DNA of 48,034 nucleotides from Rhodobacteraceae bacterium UBA1943 (lineage in GTDB: Bacteria > Pseudomonadota > Alphaproteobacteria > Rhodobacterales > Rhodobacteraceae): assembly GCA_002336845.1 (NCBI GenBank), contig DDEX01000006.1:1-48034 (forward strand). The letters run 5' to 3'. The notes under the pieces are model-generated. The model was given only the letters and a program-made list of their open reading frames with translations, searched no databases and was not told the DNA's origin. Below, one piece after another: positions 44,413 through 48,034 of the stretch. A program made the translations under genes and the position numbers. Within the stretch, counting starts at the first letter, position 1. Every line of letters begins with the position of its first letter.

Positions 44413-45225
44413 TCAAGCCCCTTTCGCCAGCAGGGTAACGGGCGTGCCCCAGGGATCAGCCAACGCCGTGCCGCCCGCCCGTGCCGCCACAGCGGCCAGT
44501 TGGCCAGCATCGGCGCGCAAGACCAGTTCGGTCAGACCGGTCACCGGGAAATTGCGTTGCCCGGCCTCGCGGCTGTTCCAGATATTCGCGCCGATGTGGT
44601 GATGATAGCCGCCCGAGCCGAGGAAGCTGGCACCGGGGTAATGCGTGGCCACGGCAAAGCCCAGCGTATCGCGGTAAAACTCTTCGGCTTTGGTCACGTT
44701 GCCGACTTGCAGGTGAACGTGGCCCACCACCTCACCTTCGGGCGCGCCCGTCCAGGGGCCGTCGGCGGCAGAGGCAAGGTCGTTCAGGTCAAGACCCAGT
44801 GTGTCCATCTTGATGGCGCCGTTGGCGTCATACCAGGCCAGTCGGGGGCGATCGACATAGACCTCGATCCCATTGCCTTCGGGGTCGGCCAGATAGATCG
44901 CCTCGCTGACCAGATGGTCCGAGGCGCCTTGCAGCGGCAGGTGCGATTCGGCGGCATGGATCAGCCAGCGCGCCAGCGCCTTGCGGTCGGGCATCAGGAA
45001 AGCGGTGTGAAACAGACCTGCCTCGCGCCGACCGGCGCGGCGGGCGGATTTGTCGCCGCGCAAGTTGACCAGGGTCTTGCCGCCCGCACCCAGCCGGGTC
45101 TCGGTTCCGTCTGCGGACTGAACCTCCAGCCCCAGCGCGGACTGGTAGAATTTTGTCATGCCGGGCAGGTCGTTCACGGTCAGTGCGACATGGCCGATTT
45201 CAAGGGGGGCAGAAGCGGTGGACAT
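44413..45225 (-). CDS. VOC-family ring-cleaving dioxygenase (two-domain, MhqO/CatE-like)
   Basis: The 270-residue protein has two glyoxalase-type repeats: GHVALTVNDL at the start and GHVHLQVGNV in the middle, the latter followed by HYPGASFLGSGGYHHHIGANIWNS. These fit an extradiol-type enzyme that cleaves catechols or hydroquinones with iron or manganese. The start is the second of two close ATGs (45225), because AGGA then has an 8-base spacing. It lies between doxX and the hydroquinone reductase. Confidence 0.85.
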   Translation of the reverse strand: MSTASAPLEIGHVALTVNDLPGMTKFYQSALGLEVQSADGTETRLGAGGKTLVNLRGDKSARRAGRREAGLFHTAFLMPDRKALARWLIHAAESHLPLQGASDHLVSEAIYLADPEGNGIEVYVDRPRLAWYDANGAIKMDTLGLDLNDLASAADGPWTGAPEGEVVGHVHLQVGNVTKAEEFYRDTLGFAVATHYPGASFLGSGGYHHHIGANIWNSREAGQRNFPVTGLTELVLRADAGQLAAVAARAGGTALADPWGTPVTLLAKGA

Positions 45226-45242
45226 TTCCATGGTCCTTTCAG

Positions 45243-45270
45243 GAAAAGGGCCCGGCCAGCGGCCAGGCCC
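45243..45270 (-). terminator. Hairpin between doxX and the VOC dioxygenase
   Basis: On the minus strand GGGCCTGGCC and GGCCGGGCCC pair around a GCT loop (45248-45270), followed by four T residues (45244-45247). It is an imperfect intrinsic terminator. Because it lies inside a gene series it may be a partial terminator that lowers expression of the downstream genes relative to doxX. Confidence 0.65.
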
Positions 45271-45293
45271 CAATGGTTCAAAATATCGGACGA

Positions 45294-45707
45294 TCAGCCC
45301 TTCTTGTCCAAGGCGAAGGCGCCCGGTCCGATCAGGGCAAGCGCGGCCGAGGCGATGGCCCAGAACAGCGGGTATTCCCAGCCGCCGCCAGCGTTCGAGA
45401 AGGTGAAGCCAGCCGAGCGGTGGCCGAACCACAGCGCGCCCAACAGCACAAAGGTCAGCACGGCCGAGACGATGCGGGTCTTGTAGCCAAGGATCAGCGC
45501 GATACCACCGGCAACTTCCAGCAGGATGGTGACATAGGCCATAAAGCCCGGCAGGCCGATGGATTCAAAGAACCCGGCGGTGCCAGCGGGGGTAAAGATG
45601 AAAACCTTGATCAGGCCGTGAATCAGGAAATAGACGCCCGAGGTGACGCGCAGCAGCGCCGCGCCAAGATCAGCCTGCGAGGCCGAAGCGAGAGGAGAGG
45701 TGGTCAT
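45294..45707 (-). CDS. DoxX-family membrane protein
   Basis: The 137-residue protein has four predicted membrane helices and the DoxX-like motif RVTSGVYFLIHGLIKVF with a later LLEVAGGIALILGYKTR. Relatives include MhqP of Bacillus, found with the quinone-resistance genes. The start at 45707 has GGAG seven bases upstream. It is downstream of the LysR gene with about 100 bp between them. Confidence 0.88.
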   Translation of the reverse strand: MTTSPLASASQADLGAALLRVTSGVYFLIHGLIKVFIFTPAGTAGFFESIGLPGFMAYVTILLEVAGGIALILGYKTRIVSAVLTFVLLGALWFGHRSAGFTFSNAGGGWEYPLFWAIASAALALIGPGAFALDKKG

Positions 45708-45751
45708 GGCTTGCTCCGATAAAGCGGTTGAGATGGGCAACAGGTGCCCCC

Positions 45752-45806
45752 TTCCCAAGCGGAAAACAATTCAGCAAAATCGCAGATGATACCTTCCATT
45801 TCGGAA
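45752..45806. promoter_or_regulatory. Two TTCC-N5-GGAA sites 42 bp apart before doxX
   Basis: TTCC-CAAGC-GGAA (45752-45764) and TTCC-ATTTC-GGAA (45794-45806) have the same half-sites and spacing, and start 42 bp apart, close to four helical turns. The second extends to CCTTCC/GGAAGG (45792-45808). Each fits the T-N11-A pattern of LysR-type regulators, and a LysR gene lies immediately upstream. Confidence 0.5.
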
Positions 45807-45810
45807 GGGA

Positions 45811-46683
45811 TCAGCGCATTTCGGCGGCCATGAAATCAACCAGCACTCGCAGTTTGCGCGGCAAGTGCCGCCGACCGGGCCAAAGCGCATGGATGCCAAG
45901 CTGGATATCGGACCAATCGGTCAGCACCTCGAGAACCCGACCCGCCGCCAGCGCCTCGGTCGCGACAAAGTCGGGCATCTGCGCTATTCCCAGCCCCTCT
46001 TCCACCGCCGCCAGGCAGGCCGAGGCATTGGAAAAGATCAGCCGCCCCGAAACGGTTACCCGGGTGTCGTCGCGGTAGGTCCATTGCCATCCATCGCGGT
46101 TGTTCAGGTCCAGAATGCAGTCATGCCTTGTCAGGTCGGCGGGAATGACCGGCCTGCCGCGTAGCGTCAGATAGCGCGGCCCCGCCACCGTGATCATGCG
46201 CGCGTTGCCCAGGCGGCGGCCCACCAGCGCCCCGTCCATCGCGCGGCCCACCCGGACGGCGGCATCAAAGCCTTCTTCGACAAGGTTAACGATCCGGTCG
46301 TTGAAGTGCACCTCCAGCGAAATCTCGGGGTATTCTGCGGCAAACCGCGCCAAAACCGGGGCCAGCCGCACCGTTCCGAACGACAGCGGCGCGGTCAGCC
46401 TTATGCGCCCGCGCGGGGCGATGGCGGCGTTCTGCACCTCGGTTGTCAGATCGTCGAAACTTTCCAGAATGGCGCGCATCCGGTCGGCATAGGACTGCCC
46501 TGCCTCGGTCAAGGACAGGGCGCGGGTGGTGCGGTTCAGCAGTTTTACCCCAAGGTCCGATTCCAGTTTCGACACCAGCTTGGAGGCCTGGCCCGAACTG
46601 GTGCCCAAACGGCGCGCGGCGGCGGCAAAGCTGCCGGTCTCCACCACCTTGACGAACATACGCTCTGCTTGCAGCCGATCCAT
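45811..46683 (-). CDS. LysR-family transcriptional regulator
   Basis: The 290-residue protein has the N-terminal winged helix-turn-helix (FAAAARRLGTSSGQASKLVS, then NRTTRALSLTEAG) and a periplasmic-binding-protein-like effector domain. The start at 46683 gives the normal LysR N-terminus; the longer open frame runs into the upstream gene. It is encoded just before doxX and probably controls it. The effector is unknown; a quinone or aromatic compound is a reasonable guess from the neighbours. Confidence 0.92.
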   Translation of the reverse strand: MDRLQAERMFVKVVETGSFAAAARRLGTSSGQASKLVSKLESDLGVKLLNRTTRALSLTEAGQSYADRMRAILESFDDLTTEVQNAAIAPRGRIRLTAPLSFGTVRLAPVLARFAAEYPEISLEVHFNDRIVNLVEEGFDAAVRVGRAMDGALVGRRLGNARMITVAGPRYLTLRGRPVIPADLTRHDCILDLNNRDGWQWTYRDDTRVTVSGRLIFSNASACLAAVEEGLGIAQMPDFVATEALAAGRVLEVLTDWSDIQLGIHALWPGRRHLPRKLRVLVDFMAAEMR

Positions 46684-46720
46684 GGCGCCATTTTGGGCGG
46701 ATTGACGGGAAAGGGAAGGG

Positions 46721-47440
46721 TCAGACGTAGGGCAGGCGGTGACGCAGCCTGCCGCCCGCGCTGGCGGCGATGCGCAACAGGCGGCGGCGGTCATCGGTTA
46801 ATGCGGCGTCGAGCAGACCGCCCAGGACGCCACGGGCCATGAGGTGGGGTACAAGGTCGGAATGACCAAGATCGGGAAACAGGATGTGGTCGGTGCCGGG
46901 CTGTTGCGGAAAGGGCAGGGCTTGGGGCAGGTCATCCTGCGCGCCATGGAACAGGTAGGCATGTCCCTTTTGCGGCAAAAGGGCAGTGTGCCAGCGGATG
47001 GGCGGCAGTCGGTCCGTCCAGTGCGACCATCGGGCTTCACCCGGAACCACGCCGGGCGCGACCGACCATTGTGGCCCAAAGGACAGCACCACATCGACCG
47101 GTACAAATTGCGCCGCGACGAGGGCCGAGAAGGCACCCATCGACAGGCCGATGGTAATGGTGCGTGCAACAGGTCTGCGTCTTGAAATAGTCTCTAGACT
47201 GGTGATCAGAGCCTGTTCAAAGCCCTGATCGTTGGCCCAACTGCGTGCCGCATCCATCACGAACAACGCCCGTCTCGTGCGATTTGCCGTGGCTGTGGCC
47301 ACGAATTCGGGCGAGGGCGCGCGACTGGGATCGTGGCCGATGGAAGAGAAGGCGATGACCAGATCATCGCCCGCCCCGTCGAGGAAATCGACCGCCCATG
47401 GCGGGCTGTTCCAAATCCGCTCAAAGGAAATTCTTGCCAT
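46721..47440 (-). CDS. Alpha/beta-hydrolase-like protein
   Basis: The 239-residue protein has a nucleophile-elbow motif GLSMGAF with Ser100, and a histidine late in the chain (LGHSDLVPHL) that could complete the triad. The substrate is unknown. It is placed 37 bp upstream of the LysR gene on the same strand. In Bacillus the quinone-resistance gene mhqD also encodes a hydrolase, so a shared role is possible. The N-terminus has only a weak ribosome-binding site, so the start is uncertain. Confidence 0.65.
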   Translation of the reverse strand: MARISFERIWNSPPWAVDFLDGAGDDLVIAFSSIGHDPSRAPSPEFVATATANRTRRALFVMDAARSWANDQGFEQALITSLETISRRRPVARTITIGLSMGAFSALVAAQFVPVDVVLSFGPQWSVAPGVVPGEARWSHWTDRLPPIRWHTALLPQKGHAYLFHGAQDDLPQALPFPQQPGTDHILFPDLGHSDLVPHLMARGVLGGLLDAALTDDRRRLLRIAASAGGRLRHRLPYV

Positions 47441-47470
47441 CCCCTCATTTTGGCGATGAGCGCGAAAAGG

Positions 47471-47500
47471 AAAAGCCCCGGAGTTTCCCCCGGGGCTTTC
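47471..47500 (-). terminator. Intrinsic terminator after clpB
   Basis: AAAGCCCCGG at 47472-47481 pairs with CCGGGGCTTT at 47490-47499. On the minus strand the stem is followed by CTTTTCC. It begins just after the clpB stop codon. Confidence 0.85.
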
Positions 47501-47503
47501 GCC

Positions 47504-48034
47504 TTAGTGAACCACCGCTTTCACTGGCCGGTCGCGGCGGCTGGTGGCCGCCACCCGGTCGTCGATGATCAGGCCATCGGGACCGGCGGTGACCTTGACC
47601 ACCGAACCATCCAGCACTTGCCCACCCAGCAGCATCTCGGCCAGCGGGTCTTGCAGGGCGCGCTGGATCACCCGTTTCAAGGGCCGCGCACCGAACACCG
47701 GGTCATAGCCCTCATCGGCCAGCCATTGCCGCGCGGCCTGATCCAGATCCAGCGAAATCTTGCGCTGGGCCAGCCGCTTTTCAAGGCGGCGAAGCTGGAT
47801 CGTGACGATGCCGTCCATGTCGCCACGCGTCAGGCGGTCAAAGATGATCTGCTCGTCCAGACGGTTCAGGAATTCGGGCCGGAAATGGGCACGAACCGCC
47901 TCTTCCACCTCATGCCGCGCCTCGGTCGGGTCGGCGCCTTCCGGCAGTTCAGACAGCGCGCGGGCACCAAGGTTGCTGGTCAGCACGATCAGCGTCTGCT
48001 TGAAGTCCACCGTCCGGCCCTGACCATCGGTCAG
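47504..48034 (-). CDS. clpB: ATP-dependent chaperone ClpB, 3' end only
   Basis: The visible 176 residues are the C-terminal end of the ClpB disaggregase: end of the second AAA+ domain (TLIVLTSNLGARAL, then FRPEFLNRLDEQIIFDRL) and the C-terminal domain with GYDPVFGARPLKRVIQR. The frame is open to the right edge, so the start lies outside the window. ClpB works with DnaK to rescue aggregated proteins. Confidence 0.93.
   Translation of the reverse strand: MTDGQGRTVDFKQTLIVLTSNLGARALSELPEGADPTEARHEVEEAVRAHFRPEFLNRLDEQIIFDRLTRGDMDGIVTIQLRRLEKRLAQRKISLDLDQAARQWLADEGYDPVFGARPLKRVIQRALQDPLAEMLLGGQVLDGSVVKVTAGPDGLIIDDRVAATSRRDRPVKAVVH

Overview
The window is ordinary chromosomal DNA from a high-GC alphaproteobacterium, almost certainly of the order Rhodobacterales (Rhodobacter/Paracoccus relatives). 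The main evidence is a cytochrome bc1 operon whose cytochrome b carries heme histidines at 97, 111, 198 and 212 and PEWY at 294-297, the Rhodobacter numbering. A 186-residue Rieske protein, a DUF2125 protein, a Hint_2-type protein and a VPLPA-CTERM protein fit the same group. I see no insertion sequence, prophage, CRISPR array, tRNA or rRNA. Both ends cut genes: thiP on the left and clpB on the right.

Layout. 1-1234: end of a thiamine-type ABC transporter (thiP, thiQ). 1301-3991: petABC (bc1 complex) on the minus strand. 4188-9982: minus-strand genes for a GST, a secreted SUMF1-fold protein, a BaiN-like flavoprotein, an MscS channel, a crotonase-fold protein and an SDR. 10108-13891: plus-strand DUF2125 protein, PmbA/TldE-type protease and CysQ-like phosphatase. 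13956-19466: minus-strand DEAD-box helicase with a long repeat tail, then a type I secretion adaptor and ABC exporter. 19629-22314: plus-strand mlaA, mlaC and an MFS exporter. 22321-29955: YbaK, class III alcohol dehydrogenase, an I78 inhibitor lipoprotein (plus), two tandem cytochromes c', an MltB-type transglycosylase, a small membrane protein, RNase R and a GNAT. 29952-35756: dapE, a Hint-like protein (plus), a small conserved-looking protein, a DUF535 protein, dapD and a LOG-family protein (plus). 35963-36682: VPLPA-CTERM protein. 36684-43333: a complete urease operon read leftward, ureD-ureA-ureJ-ureB-(226-aa protein)-ureC-(61-aa protein)-ureE-ureF-ureG. 43479-47440: a leftward group of alpha/beta hydrolase, LysR regulator, DoxX, VOC dioxygenase and glutathionyl-hydroquinone reductase. 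47504-48034: clpB 3' end.

How the genes work together. petABC builds the quinol:cytochrome c oxidoreductase. The urease operon holds all three structural subunits, all four maturation factors (D, E, F, G) and a HupE/UreJ nickel permease, so it should be self-sufficient; most of its junctions are 4-bp overlaps or short gaps. The two most interesting parts are at the right end. First, the hydrolase-LysR-DoxX-VOC-hydroquinone reductase group looks like a glutathione-using counterpart of the Bacillus mhq quinone-resistance genes, with two matched TTCC-N5-GGAA sites 42 bp apart before doxX. Second, the urease operon contains an unexplained Ala/Pro-rich protein between ureB and ureC, a UreC with an extra loop, and a long inverted repeat upstream of ureD. 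The class III alcohol dehydrogenase beside two cytochromes c' may be a nitrosative-stress neighbourhood. Functions are assigned by reading translated sequences against remembered family motifs; no database search was run.
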